NCBI RefSeq assembly: GCF_042695135.1
Contig: NZ_CP170547.1
Span: 1,736,001 to 1,800,000 of the forward strand
Reading direction: 5' to 3'
DNA length: 64,000 nt
From: Epilithonimonas sp042695135
Lineage (GTDB): Bacteria; Bacteroidota; Bacteroidia; Flavobacteriales; Weeksellaceae
Numbering within the stretch: position 1 is the first letter of the stretch; every line of letters starts with the position of its first letter. This document shows positions 32,707 to 41,180 of the stretch, one piece after another. Under the pieces are notes generated by a model. That model ran no database searches and was not told where the DNA came from. It saw nothing but the letters and a program-made list of their open reading frames with translations. The translations under genes and the position numbers were made by a program.

Positions 32707-35361
32707 TTAAATGTTCAATTTGGCATTATTCAGCCTCAAAGAATTCAAAATAACGGAAACAGAACTGAAACTCATCGCTGCTGCTGCAATCATTGGACTT
32801 AATAAAATTCCGAAGAAAGGGTAGAGCAATCCTGCGGCTAACGGGATTCCTAAAACGTTATAAATGAATGCGAAAAAGAGGTTTTCCTTGATATTTCTCA
32901 ATAATTTTTCACTTAATATTTTCGCTTTTGCCACGCCAAGAATATCGCCTTTTAACAAAGTAATTTCGGCACTTTCTATCGCGACATCGGTTCCTGTTCC
33001 CATTGCAATCCCAATGTTGGATTGAGCTAAAGCCGGCGCATCATTGATTCCGTCGCCTGTCATTGCCACGATTTTTCCTTCGTTTTGAAGTCTTTTGATC
33101 TCATTCATTTTATCTTCCGGGAGACAATTGGCTTTGAAGTTTTTGATTCCGAGTTCTGCAGCGACTGCTTTTGCCGTGTTTTCATTATCACCGGTCATCA
33201 TTATGACTTCGATATTTTGAATTTGAAGAAACTCAATTGCTTGTTTGGAAGTCGATTTTATCTGGTCTGAGAAACTTAAGAATCCAAGAACTTTTCCTGC
33301 TTTTGCGAGATAAGAAATGGTTTTCGCTTCGTTCTGCTTTGCGATGACTTTCTGTTTTAAATCTTCCGGAATATTGATATTAAAATGTTTCAACAAACTT
33401 TCATTTCCCAAAAGAATTTCTTCATTATTAATCATCCCTTTCACACCTTTTCCGGAGATGTTCTCAAAATCCTGAACTGGTTCGAATTTTAAGGCAGGGT
33501 TGTCATGCTGAGCTTGTCGAAGCATCTCTAAAACCGCATTAGACAATGGATGTTCCGAATTTTGGTTAAGTGAAGCGGCGAGTTTCAGAATTTCATTTTT
33601 ATCAGAATTTTCAAAAATTTCGATGTTGTCCAGACTTGGTTTTCCTTCTGTCAACGTTCCCGTTTTATCAGTAATCAACACATTGATTTTGTGCATTTCT
33701 TCCAGCGCTTCTGCATTTTTGATCAGGATTCCGTTTTGCGCACCTTTTCCTATGCCAACCATCAGACTCATTGGTGTAGCCAACCCTAGAGCACACGGAC
33801 AAGCGACTATGAGGACTGCGACGGCATTCACGAAAGCATAAATCAGTTTATTCTCGCTTCCGAAAATATACCATAAAACGAAAGTCAAAACTGAAATAGC
33901 AATCACAGCTGGAACAAATATCTTAGAAATGTTATCCGCTAATTTTTGTATCGGTGCTTTTGTTCTGCTTGCATCGTTGACCATTTTGATGATCTTAGAA
34001 AGCAAAGTTTCGTCACCGACTTTTTCGGTGGTCATTAGGAAAGATCCGTTGCCATTGATGGTACCGGAAGTGACTTTATCACCCATTTTTTTCTCGACAG
34101 GCATTGGTTCGCCTGTGATCATTGATTCATCGATGTTAGAATTACCTTCCGAGATTTTCCCGTCTGCAGGGATTTTCTCGCCCGGCTTTACTCTCAGAAT
34201 ATCATTGACTTTAATTTCGGATAAAGCGACTTTCTTTTCGTTTCCATTCACAACCAAATTAGCGGTGTCTGGCGAAAGATTCATCAAAGCTTCGATGGCT
34301 TTTCCGGTTCTTTGATGTGCTCTTGCTTCCAACATTTGTCCCATTATCACTAAGGTTAATATCACACAAACCGATTCAAAGTAAAGTGGAACAGAGTCGC
34401 CGTGTGATAATTCGTGGGGAAGAATGGCTGGGGATATTAATGCAACAAGACTGAAAATCATTGCTGCTGCAACGCCCAAAGCAATTAATGAAAACATATT
34501 CAGATTCCAGGTTTTGAAAGATACCCAGCCTCTTTTCAGGATAAACCAGCCTGCGTAAAAAATCACAGGAAGCGATAATATCAATTCCAAAATCCCCTGA
34601 ACCTGATGCGAAAATGGCCAATCAATCCACATTCCGCCCATCGACAAGATGAAAACCGGAACAGAAAATGCGACAGAGATCCAGAATTTTCTTTTCAGGA
34701 TTTTATAAGTTTCGTCTTCGTGAGCGTTGTTTTTGGAAGGTTTTGGGACAAGATCCATTCCGCATATCGGGCAGCTGCCGGGTTCGTTCCGGATAATTTC
34801 CGGATGCATCGGGCAGGTATATTCTGTAGCTTTCTTCTCCGGAATTTTTACGAGATCCATTCCGCAAACGGGGCAACCTACGTTGGTGTCATAGACTTTG
34901 TCGCCCTCGCAGAACATGGGGCAGTAGTATTTACCAGCGTTTTGTTTGGCGTTAGGTGCTGAGTGTTGAATGTTATTATGTGAATATCCTTCGACTCCGC
35001 TCATGATGACATTATTATCAACCAACTCCTGAGTGATCTCTTCTAGATGCATATGGCAAACCGGACAATCACCTTTTTCTTCATAAACTTTGTCGCCTTC
35101 GCAGAACATCGGACAGTAATAATCCCCGATGTGGTCTTTAAAATTCTCCGGCAGGTTGGTTTTTGAATAAGTTTGAGGCTTGTTTCTGTGATCTTCTCTT
35201 TCCTCAATAGGAACTAAAAACATATTGCAAACAGGACATCTGCCTTGCTTGAAGTAGAGTTTCTCACCCTCGCATTCCATCGGGCAGTAGTAGACGGAAC
35301 TTGGTGATATTCTTTGACTAGGGTGGAGGTGGTTGTGATTATGATGAGTATGATCTTCCAT
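32707..35361 (-). CDS. Heavy-metal (copper-type) P1B-ATPase with four Cys-rich metal-binding modules
   Basis: 884 residues. The N-terminus is His-rich (EDHTHHNHNHLHPSQR) and followed by four ~30-residue modules of the YHS-like heavy-metal-binding type: YYCPMECEG..CPVCNMFL (~29-57), YYCPMFCEG..CPVCHMHL (~85-112), YYCPMFCEG..CPVCGMDL (~150-177), YTCPMHPE..CPICGMDL (~184-210). No GMTCxxC HMA domain is present. The ATPase core has MITGEPMPVEKKMG, the CPC membrane motif ACPCALGLATP, DKTGTLTEGKP (catalytic Asp), SEHPLSNA, and TGDGINDAPALAQS. Export of Cu(I) from the cytoplasm is the likely role. Residues ~117-125 and ~612-621 are encoded by in-frame REP elements. Confidence 0.92.
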   Translation of the reverse strand: MEDHTHHNHNHLHPSQRISPSSVYYCPMECEGEKLYFKQGRCPVCNMFLVPIEEREDHRNKPQTYSKTNLPENFKDHIGDYYCPMFCEGDKVYEEKGDCPVCHMHLEEITQELVDNNVIMSGVEGYSHNNIQHSAPNAKQNAGKYYCPMFCEGDKVYDTNVGCPVCGMDLVKIPEKKATEYTCPMHPEIIRNEPGSCPICGMDLVPKPSKNNAHEDETYKILKRKFWISVAFSVPVFILSMGGMWIDWPFSHQVQGILELILSLPVIFYAGWFILKRGWVSFKTWNLNMFSLIALGVAAAMIFSLVALISPAILPHELSHGDSVPLYFESVCVILTLVIMGQMLEARAHQRTGKAIEALMNLSPDTANLVVNGNEKKVALSEIKVNDILRVKPGEKIPADGKISEGNSNIDESMITGEPMPVEKKMGDKVTSGTINGNGSFLMTTEKVGDETLLSKIIKMVNDASRTKAPIQKLADNISKIFVPAVIAISVLTFVLWYIFGSENKLIYAFVNAVAVLIVACPCALGLATPMSLMVGIGKGAQNGILIKNAEALEEMHKINVLITDKTGTLTEGKPSLDNIEIFENSDKNEILKLAASLNQNSEHPLSNAVLEMLRQAQHDNPALKFEPVQDFENISGKGVKGMINNEEILLGNESLLKHFNINIPEDLKQKVIAKQNEAKTISYLAKAGKVLGFLSFSDQIKSTSKQAIEFLQIQNIEVIMMTGDNENTAKAVAAELGIKNFKANCLPEDKMNEIKRLQNEGKIVAMTGDGINDAPALAQSNIGIAMGTGTDVAIESAEITLLKGDILGVAKAKILSEKLLRNIKENLFFAFIYNVLGIPLAAGLLYPFFGILLSPMIAAAAMSFSSVSVILNSLRLNNAKLNI
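33501..33528. repeat. REP-like element, family 1, in the ATPase catalytic region
   Basis: TGTCATGCTGAGCTTGTCGA followed by AGCATCTC; on the coding strand it reads MLRQAQHD, residues ~612-620, in the nucleotide-binding domain between SNAVLE and NPALKFEPVQ. Confidence 0.85.
34989..35011. repeat. REP-like element, family 1, in the linker between ATPase metal modules 2 and 3
   Basis: CTTCGACTCCGCTCATGATG plus ACA; on the coding strand it reads VIMSGVEG, residues ~117-125, between two metal-binding modules. Confidence 0.85.
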
Positions 35362-35491
35362 TGTGTGGTAATTTGCAATTACAAATTTCCGAAAAATAGA
35401 ATGGATAGCGTTGTAAATAATTAGAAAGATGTAATTGTCAATATTAATGATTCATTTGATTTGAATAAATATCTTTTAAAGCACACGGTCT

Positions 35492-35660
35492 TATTGGTTC
35501 AAATGCATAACTCTATTGGATCACATCCATATTGTTATTGGTTCAACTACATAACTTTATTGGTTCAAATGATATACTTTATTGGTTTAAAAGACCAATA
35601 GACTTGGTTATAAAGACCAAAAATATGTAGTATTAGAACCAATAAACCTGGTTTTAATAC
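35492..35660. repeat. Array B: eight units at an exact 22-bp period
   Basis: Units begin at 35492, 35514, 35536, 35558, 35580, 35602, 35624 and 35646, all 22 bp apart. The best-conserved core is TATTGGTTCAAATG with variants such as TATTGGATCACATC; unit 7 is weak. TATTGGT and ACCAATA at 35580-35600 form an inverted pair. The array occupies the spacer between the ATPase start and the next minus-strand gene; the 35362-35765 gap has no gene. Confidence 0.88.
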
Positions 35661-35692
35661 CTTGTTTTTGCAGATATAAGTGTTTTTACAAA

Positions 35693-35730
35693 TAAAAACC
35701 CTTCAGTTTTTGGTCTGAAAGGTTTTGTTT
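35693..35730 (-). terminator. Terminator of the small membrane-protein gene
   Basis: AAAACCCTTCAG (35695-35706) and CTGAAAGGTTTT (35715-35726) form a hairpin; on the minus strand it is followed by TTTTTATTTG. Confidence 0.75.
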
Positions 35731-35765
35731 TTATTGATTTGGTAAGAATGGATGTATCAGACTTA

Positions 35766-36020
35766 CTAAATTATATTACAATATTTAAGTTCATTAATTG
35801 TGCAGGCTAAAAACAGCAAAAAAAATATAGCGATATGCATTAATGATAATTTTAAAGATCGTTTTGCGAAATTCTGTTTTTCAATTTTGTGTTCATTTAA
35901 AATGTTAAGGGCAAGAATAATTGTGAAACTATAAATAAATAATTCGCCTAAAAAATTAAATCCTCTTATAAGTCCATCTTTCAAATAGTCACAATTAGTA
36001 TCATATATCATAAAGTTCAT
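35766..36020 (-). CDS. Small two-helix membrane protein of unknown function
   Basis: 84 residues with two hydrophobic segments, ~22-42 (FNFLGELFIYSFTIILALNI) and ~58-80 (SLMHIAIFFLLFLACTINEL), joined by a basic loop (EHKIEKQNFAKRSLKLS). No recognised family. It has a terminator just downstream, which supports it being a real transcription unit, but coding status is moderate. Confidence 0.55.
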   Translation of the reverse strand: MNFMIYDTNCDYLKDGLIRGFNFLGELFIYSFTIILALNILNEHKIEKQNFAKRSLKLSLMHIAIFFLLFLACTINELKYCNII

Positions 36021-36162
36021 AATAATTATATATAATATTGCAAGAATGAAAATTACATTTATTATATACCTGAAGATTGGTATTGTTTAATATTGTGATG
36101 TATAAATTAAAGTATGTATAAGAAAATCACGGCTTGAACATAGGCGCCATTAATAATTGTTT

Positions 36163-36978
36163 CTATTTTAAAAGATTTAATTCGATCAGATTATTGTCTT
36201 TGGCAAATCCTTCCAAAGCTTTCTGATTCAATTCCCTTATGATTTCGGCAGATGTTCTGAATGTTCCTTTCGAATCTTGTTGGTCTGGGATTTTTCCAAC
36301 TAAATCTGCGGTAGGATTTTGACGGTAATTTTTAAATTTTTTAACAAATTGATCGTAATTTAATTCAAATACGCTGTAATCATCAAAGCTCGGATAAATG
36401 AATTGTTCCTGACTTGACTTGATTCCTTTCAGTTCGAAAACATGATTTTTATGACTGTCTTCAATTTTCACAATCAGCCCCGGTAAATTTTTGAATTTAT
36501 AAGGGCCGTCTGGGATTGGGATTTCTTTCGTAAACCAAGCTGTCCATTTTCTGCCTCCATATTCTGTAGTGGCTTTTTGAACCTCATAATTCAGGATTTT
36601 GGAAAACTCATTTGTCAGCTTCCAGTCGAATTGGACGTCTTGTTTCACTCTATATTTGTCCCATATCAGAAATGTGGTGTAAACAATCTTGTTAGAATTA
36701 GGATATTTTGTGATTATCTCATTGACAGTCTCCTTATTTGGTGACATCACCATGAGACCCTTTTTGCTATCTACCAACATCGTAGAATCTATAGTGTATC
36801 GCTCGAAACTGTAAAATTGATATTTCTCTTTTTGGATATTCAACACCATCATTTCTGTTCGAACATTTTCCTTTTTGGTTGAATCTAGAATGAATTTGTA
36901 TTCGTAGAAAAATTGTTTGTTTTGTCCTAGAAAGAAATTCGAGAACATTAGTAAAATTAGGATGTGAGTTTTCGTCAT
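36163..36978 (-). CDS. GLPGLI family exported protein
   Basis: 271 residues with a signal peptide (ILILLMFSNFFLGQN) and the family's naming motif in GPYKFKNLPGLIVKIEDSHK at ~175-195. Also typical are KYQFYSFERYTIDSTMLVDS and GGRKWTAWFTKEIPIPDG. These Bacteroidota proteins are exported and of unknown function, often found near TonB receptors. Here it is alone, followed by an esterase gene on the same strand 200 bases upstream. Confidence 0.9.
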   Translation of the reverse strand: MTKTHILILLMFSNFFLGQNKQFFYEYKFILDSTKKENVRTEMMVLNIQKEKYQFYSFERYTIDSTMLVDSKKGLMVMSPNKETVNEIITKYPNSNKIVYTTFLIWDKYRVKQDVQFDWKLTNEFSKILNYEVQKATTEYGGRKWTAWFTKEIPIPDGPYKFKNLPGLIVKIEDSHKNHVFELKGIKSSQEQFIYPSFDDYSVFELNYDQFVKKFKNYRQNPTADLVGKIPDQQDSKGTFRTSAEIIRELNQKALEGFAKDNNLIELNLLK

Positions 36979-37190
36979 TAATAGCTTTTTAGATCGTATA
37001 GTTTATAATAGTAAATATAATATATTTATTCACCCGAAAAGTTTGTCAACAGGATTTATGTAAAAATCTATCTGTTGAGCATGCAGGTAAAAATAAATTT
37101 TAATTACTATTCTGTCTTCAATCCAAAAATCTCCTTATAATTAAAACCCGATGTCGTTGATTAATAATCCGTGGCTTTGTATTTTAAACT

Positions 37191-38081
37191 TTAGTTCCCC
37201 TTACCCAAAACTTTTTTCAACGCCGCCAACACAAACTTCATTGCCGGAAAAGCTCTCTCACTTCCCGCACACCAGGCGGCTCCAAGATGCCCAACATCAG
37301 GCTGTATATATAAAATGGAACTCACGCCGGCGCCTATAAGTTTCTGGTGAAATTGCTCGCCCTCATTCCTGATTCTGTCATTTTCTGCGACAACTATAAT
37401 GGCTTCAGGTAATTTTTTGAAATCTGCTGCCAGAAGAGGCGAAATCCGGATATCGTTGGTGTTATCGGTTTTATTCAGATACCAATCGATGAACAGGCCG
37501 TAAGCAGAGTAGGAATCAGATCCTTTGGTAAGATCAAGCGCAGGATCTACAAGTACCTGTGCCGTTACAGGAATTGGTTTTTCCTCCGAGGTATTCACAA
37601 GGCAAAGAGAACCGACCAATTGTCCGCCTGCGCTGTCACCAAGCAAGGCTAGCTTTCCATTGCCGTTCAGTTTTTCTGTATTGGAATTGATCCATTTCAT
37701 AACAGAATAGCTGTCGTCAAAAGCGGCAGGGAATTTATGTTCCGGCGCTCTCCTGTAATGGACTGCCACCACAATTGCTTCTGTATGATTGGCAAGATAA
37801 CGGCAGATGTTATCATGGGTTTCCAGATCTCCTGCTACCCAGACTGCGCCGTGAACAAGATAAATAACGGGCAGTTTCTTTTTAGGATTTGGATTATAAA
37901 TACGGATTGGTATCGAATCAACAAACTTATTTTCGACAAGTGTCACGGGTTCCGGTTTTACATGCAGATCTGTAATGCTGTTTGCTATTGAGACCCGAAC
38001 TTCGTCCGGCGTTGGAATCCTGTTTTGTGCCAGTGACAATGTAAATATGAAGAAGAGTAGGGATGCTAGTGTTTTTTTCAT
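37191..38081 (-). CDS. Exported alpha/beta hydrolase, hormone-sensitive lipase/esterase type
   Basis: 296 residues, signal peptide 1-18 (LASLLFFIFTLSLAQ). Catalytic Ser in ALLGDSAGGQLVGS at ~150-163, Asp in VVAENDRIRNEG near 235 and His in DVGHLGAAW near 265. The segment GDLETHDNICRYLANHTEAI and YRRAPEHKFPAAFDD are typical of the HSL family. The oxyanion-hole motif, normally HGGGW, reads HGAVW here. It probably hydrolyses short-chain esters in the periplasm. Own -7 promoter element. Confidence 0.9.
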   Translation of the reverse strand: MKKTLASLLFFIFTLSLAQNRIPTPDEVRVSIANSITDLHVKPEPVTLVENKFVDSIPIRIYNPNPKKKLPVIYLVHGAVWVAGDLETHDNICRYLANHTEAIVVAVHYRRAPEHKFPAAFDDSYSVMKWINSNTEKLNGNGKLALLGDSAGGQLVGSLCLVNTSEEKPIPVTAQVLVDPALDLTKGSDSYSAYGLFIDWYLNKTDNTNDIRISPLLAADFKKLPEAIIVVAENDRIRNEGEQFHQKLIGAGVSSILYIQPDVGHLGAAWCAGSERAFPAMKFVLAALKKVLGKGN

Positions 38082-38107
38082 TTGTTGAAAAGTGTTTTGA
38101 TACTATT

Positions 38108-38115
38108 CAAATTTA
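38108..38115 (-). promoter_or_regulatory. -7 promoter element of the esterase gene
   Basis: TAAATTTG on the minus strand, 26 bases before the ATG at 38081. Confidence 0.5.
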
Positions 38116-38152
38116 CACATTGTACAGATAGCAGATGTAACTTATACTGATA

Positions 38153-38183
38153 AAAAAAGCACCACAGAACTGTGATGCTTTTG
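38153..38183 (-). terminator. Intrinsic terminator of the T9SS beta-helix protein gene
   Basis: AAAAGCACCACAG (about 38155-38167) pairs with CTGTGATGCTTTT (38170-38182) with one mismatch; on the minus strand a T tract follows. Confidence 0.8.
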
Positions 38184-38204
38184 CGAAAATAGATTTCGGA
38201 TTAA

Positions 38205-39665
38205 TTATTGGATAATCAGTTTTGTATTTGATTTTTTTCCTTCAGATTGCTGAGTGATGATGTAAACGCCTGGCGTCAGATTAGTATTGATCTCATTCTT
38301 TCCTTTAATGACAATTGCAGAATGAACTACTTTCCCGCTTATATCCTGGATCACAATGTTTCCGGCATTTTCAGTCTCCACAAAGAAGTGGTTTTTGCTT
38401 GGATTCGGGTAGATGTTGATTTTTGATTTTGAAACATCCGAAACAGCTAATACATCTGCACATTTGTATGGTTTGAAAGTTACCAATCCTAAAGTTGCAG
38501 TATCCGGTTTATGAGTGATTACCGTTTCTACCATTGCGTCCGTGGAAAGTTCATCTTCTCTCCAACAGTTTCCTACAGCATTGACGGCATTTGGAGTATT
38601 GTTATAAAATGCAGTTGTTGTTCCCCCATTCCCGTTGTTCTTGAAAACATTATTTCCATCACTGCCTGCAGTTCCAAGATCTATAATGGCATTACTCAGG
38701 ATTGTAATTCCCCAAAGATTTCCGCGGATCTGGTTATTTCTTACGATCACATTTTGAGTTCCTGTCAGGGAAATTCCGCTTCCGCCTAAGTTTGGGTTGT
38801 TCTCAGAATTATTATTTTCGATAATATTATTTCTGATAATTCCTGTAGTGCCGCCACCTTGATTGGTGATGCCATAGCGGTTGTCCCTGATAGTATTACC
38901 TTCTATCCTGAATCTGTTGGTTCCTCCCAATAATCCTGAAACCGAAATTCCGCCGGCTCTTAAAATAGCTCTGTTTCCCGTAACGATATTATTGACCACT
39001 CTTGTAGAATCTACACCGCCAGGTCCCATATTGATCTGAGGATAGTTGCCATTGTCTGTATCATTACCATAGAAATAATTATTGGTAATATCAATAGAAA
39101 CTGCTCCGGACGCTCCGGAATTAATTGCAGCTCGGGAGTTTTCCAGGAACTGAGAATTTTTCACAACGTGTCCCGACCCCTGAAACAATGCCAATGCTGC
39201 GCTGCTCGCAAGACTTGTAGAGAGCGTGTTGTTATTTTTATATAGGATACAGTTGTCCATCAAAAATCCGTTGGCTGTAAGTACACGGACACCGCCGCCA
39301 TATTCCACACGGGTATTTTTCATCTCTGCAACAGAACCTTCCTCAAAACGGATTCCTCTGTATGGTGTTGCAATATTGCTTGCTGTGATTGTAAAGCTGT
39401 TTGCGGTTGTTTTATATTCGCCATAAATAAAAATGGCCACGCCGGAATTGACTTTTAAAGTTGTATTTTCATCGATAAGAAGTTTGTCCGTTGCAGAAAG
39501 GGTTAGATCTGCAGTAAGGGTGTAATCTGTTCCGTTTTTCACCAAAACAGTCGGAGCAGCAGCAGATAAACTTGTTAAAGTATAACTGGTTCCATTATTT
39601 GGACTTGTAAATTGAGCCTGCACAAAAGCGCAGCTCATCATCAATAAAAGAGTAATTTTTTTCAT
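38205..39665 (-). CDS. Secreted parallel beta-helix protein with T9SS type A sorting domain
   Basis: 486 residues. Signal peptide 1-17 (LLLMMSCAFVQAQ). Residues ~90-390 consist of Asn-rich right-handed beta-helix repeats (NNYFYGNDTDNGNYP, VVNNIVTGNRAILRAGGISV, RIEGNTIRDNRYGITNQGGG, IIRNNIIENNNSENNPNLGG, IVRNNQIRGNLWGITIL), as in pectate-lyase-like and adhesin proteins; no catalytic site is obvious. The last ~75 residues are a T9SS type A sorting domain (INIYPNPSKNHFFVETE, NTNLTPGVYIITQQSEGKKS). Probably surface-attached or released by type IX secretion. Substrate unknown. Confidence 0.9.
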   Translation of the reverse strand: MKKITLLLMMSCAFVQAQFTSPNNGTSYTLTSLSAAAPTVLVKNGTDYTLTADLTLSATDKLLIDENTTLKVNSGVAIFIYGEYKTTANSFTITASNIATPYRGIRFEEGSVAEMKNTRVEYGGGVRVLTANGFLMDNCILYKNNNTLSTSLASSAALALFQGSGHVVKNSQFLENSRAAINSGASGAVSIDITNNYFYGNDTDNGNYPQINMGPGGVDSTRVVNNIVTGNRAILRAGGISVSGLLGGTNRFRIEGNTIRDNRYGITNQGGGTTGIIRNNIIENNNSENNPNLGGSGISLTGTQNVIVRNNQIRGNLWGITILSNAIIDLGTAGSDGNNVFKNNGNGGTTTAFYNNTPNAVNAVGNCWREDELSTDAMVETVITHKPDTATLGLVTFKPYKCADVLAVSDVSKSKINIYPNPSKNHFFVETENAGNIVIQDISGKVVHSAIVIKGKNEINTNLTPGVYIITQQSEGKKSNTKLIIQ

Positions 39666-39686
39666 AAGATTTAATTAATTATCAGT

Positions 39687-39694
39687 CAAATTTA
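39687..39694 (-). promoter_or_regulatory. -7 promoter element of the T9SS beta-helix gene
   Basis: TAAATTTG on the minus strand, 21 bases before the ATG at 39665. Confidence 0.5.
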
Positions 39695-39743
39695 TTAATG
39701 TATTTTGTTTTTAACATAATATATTTGTAAAAAATAATTAATT

Positions 39744-40604
39744 ATGTATTCAGAATTAATTGCCGGAACAATGCGTTGGGGCATTTGGGGTGCCAATCAT
39801 TCCGAAAGAAAAGTGCAGGAACTGATAGAAGTTTGCCTGCAGGAAAATATCACAACCTTCGATCACGCCGATATCTATGGTGGTCATACGACAGAAGAAC
39901 TTTTCGGAAATGCCTGGAAAGAGATGAGCATCGACAGAGAAAAAATCCAGTTGATTTCCAAATGCGGAATTGTGATGAATTCTGACAAAAAACCGTCTGC
40001 ACTCAAATATTATAACTATGATTCCGAGTATATTCTGAATTGTGTCAATGAAAGTCTTGCAAATCTAAAGACAGATTATCTGGACCTTCTCTTGTTACAC
40101 CGTCCTTCGCCATTGATAGATACGGAAGAAATCGCCCGGGTTTTTCAGACTTTGAAGTATGAAGGGAAAGTGAAAGAATTCGGAGTGAGTAATTTTTCGG
40201 TTTCTCAGTTTGAATTGCTGAATCAATATTTCCCTTTAGTCACAAATCAAATCGAAGTTTCTGTTAATCAAACCAATGCCTTCTACGATGGGACTTTGGA
40301 TCAGCTGATGATGAAAAATCTGAGACCGATGGCGTGGTCTGTCATGGGAAATTATTTCTCAGAGAAAACGGATCAGAATATTATCATTAATCATGTTTTA
40401 AAGGAACTCTGTGTAAAATACAATGCTGATGAAAATCAAATCTTACTGGCATTTGTTCTGAAACATCCGTCAAAAATAATTCCCGTTATCGGTTCTTCAA
40501 AAACAGAGACAATCAGCAAACTGAAAGAGTCATTATTGATTGATTTGGAAGCAATTGACTGGTTCAAAATCTTGGAGGCAAGCTGCGGAAAAGAGGTAAA
40601 TTAA
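39744..40604 (+). CDS. Aldo/keto reductase
   Basis: 286 residues, NADPH-dependent (beta/alpha)8 oxidoreductase. The tetrad is visible: Asp and Tyr in TFDHADIYGGHTTEELFG (~40-56), Lys in IQLISKCGIVM (~75) and His in DLLLLHRPSPL (~118). Cofactor-binding stretches near the C-terminus (KIIPVIGSSKTETISKLKES) match the family. The layout is that of YdhF-like reductases. Substrate unknown. No operon partner. Confidence 0.92.
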   Translation: MYSELIAGTMRWGIWGANHSERKVQELIEVCLQENITTFDHADIYGGHTTEELFGNAWKEMSIDREKIQLISKCGIVMNSDKKPSALKYYNYDSEYILNCVNESLANLKTDYLDLLLLHRPSPLIDTEEIARVFQTLKYEGKVKEFGVSNFSVSQFELLNQYFPLVTNQIEVSVNQTNAFYDGTLDQLMMKNLRPMAWSVMGNYFSEKTDQNIIINHVLKELCVKYNADENQILLAFVLKHPSKIIPVIGSSKTETISKLKESLLIDLEAIDWFKILEASCGKEVN

Positions 40605-40678
40605 TTAATTTTAAATTCTTATTAAAAATAATATCAAAATTTCTAATTATTCAAAAATAATTGTACCTTGCACCAAAT

Positions 40679-40686
40679 TATATTTG
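40679..40686 (+). promoter_or_regulatory. -7 promoter element of the RNA-binding protein gene
   Basis: TATATTTG (TAnnTTTG) places the transcript start near 40690 and gives a 5' leader of about 68 bases. Confidence 0.5.
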
Positions 40687-40705
40687 AAATCAATAATCTT
40701 CTTTT

Positions 40706-40735
40706 GTTGTTTTTCCTTATATAATATAAAACAAC
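40706..40735 (+). promoter_or_regulatory. Leader hairpin before the RNA-binding protein gene
   Basis: GTTGTTTT (40706-40713) and AAAACAAC (40728-40735) are perfect complements with a 14-base AT-rich loop, inside the 5' leader. An AT-rich weak hairpin of this sort could be temperature sensitive or a self-binding site; that is inference. Confidence 0.5.
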
Positions 40736-40757
40736 AGTTAACTTAATTTTTTTTAAA

Positions 40758-41111
40758 ATGAACATTTTTGTTTCAAACATCAATTACGCAACAAAGGATT
40801 ATCAGTTGCAAGAATTATTCGAAGAATTTGGAGAAGTAACTTCTGCAAAAATTATTACTGACAGAGACACTGGGAGATCAAAAGGATTTGGTTTCGTAGA
40901 AATGGGAGACGAAGAAGGAAAACAAGCATTGGATGCTTTAAATCAGAAAGAATTTAACGGTAAAATACTAAATGTTACCGAGGCTAGACCAAGAGAAGAG
41001 AAACCAAGAAGATCTTTCGATAACAACCGTGGAGGTGGTTACGGAGGAGGTAACAGCGGAGGCGGTTACGGTGGTGGAAACCGTGGAGGCGGTGGAGGTG
41101 GCCGTTGGTAA
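40758..41111 (+). CDS. Glycine-rich RNA-binding protein with one RRM
   Basis: 117 residues. One RRM at 1-~80 with RNP2 NIFVSNINY and RNP1 RSKGFGFVEMGDEEG, then a charged hinge (EARPREEKPRRSFDNN) and a Gly-rich tail (GGGYGGGNSGGGYGGGNRG). This layout resembles cyanobacterial and plant cold-induced glycine-rich RNA-binding proteins and is common in Bacteroidota. It probably binds U/A-rich RNA and remodels it at low temperature; target RNAs are unknown. A strong terminator follows. Confidence 0.93.
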   Translation: MNIFVSNINYATKDYQLQELFEEFGEVTSAKIITDRDTGRSKGFGFVEMGDEEGKQALDALNQKEFNGKILNVTEARPREEKPRRSFDNNRGGGYGGGNSGGGYGGGNRGGGGGGRW

Positions 41112-41130
41112 TATCCCTTTACAAAAACAT

Positions 41131-41160
41131 AAAGCGATCTATTTTTAGATCGCTTTTTTT
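41131..41160. terminator. Intrinsic terminator of the RNA-binding protein gene
   Basis: AAAGCGATCTA and TAGATCGCTTT (11 perfect pairs) with a short T loop and a T tract; may serve the convergent BlaI-type gene too. Confidence 0.9.
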
Positions 41161-41180
41161 ATGTTTTAAAGTCAGGAAAA

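Noticed and set aside
40661..40670. TACCTTGC as the -7 element of the RNA-binding protein gene.
   Set aside because: It lacks the TTTG end; TATATTTG at 40679 matches the consensus fully.
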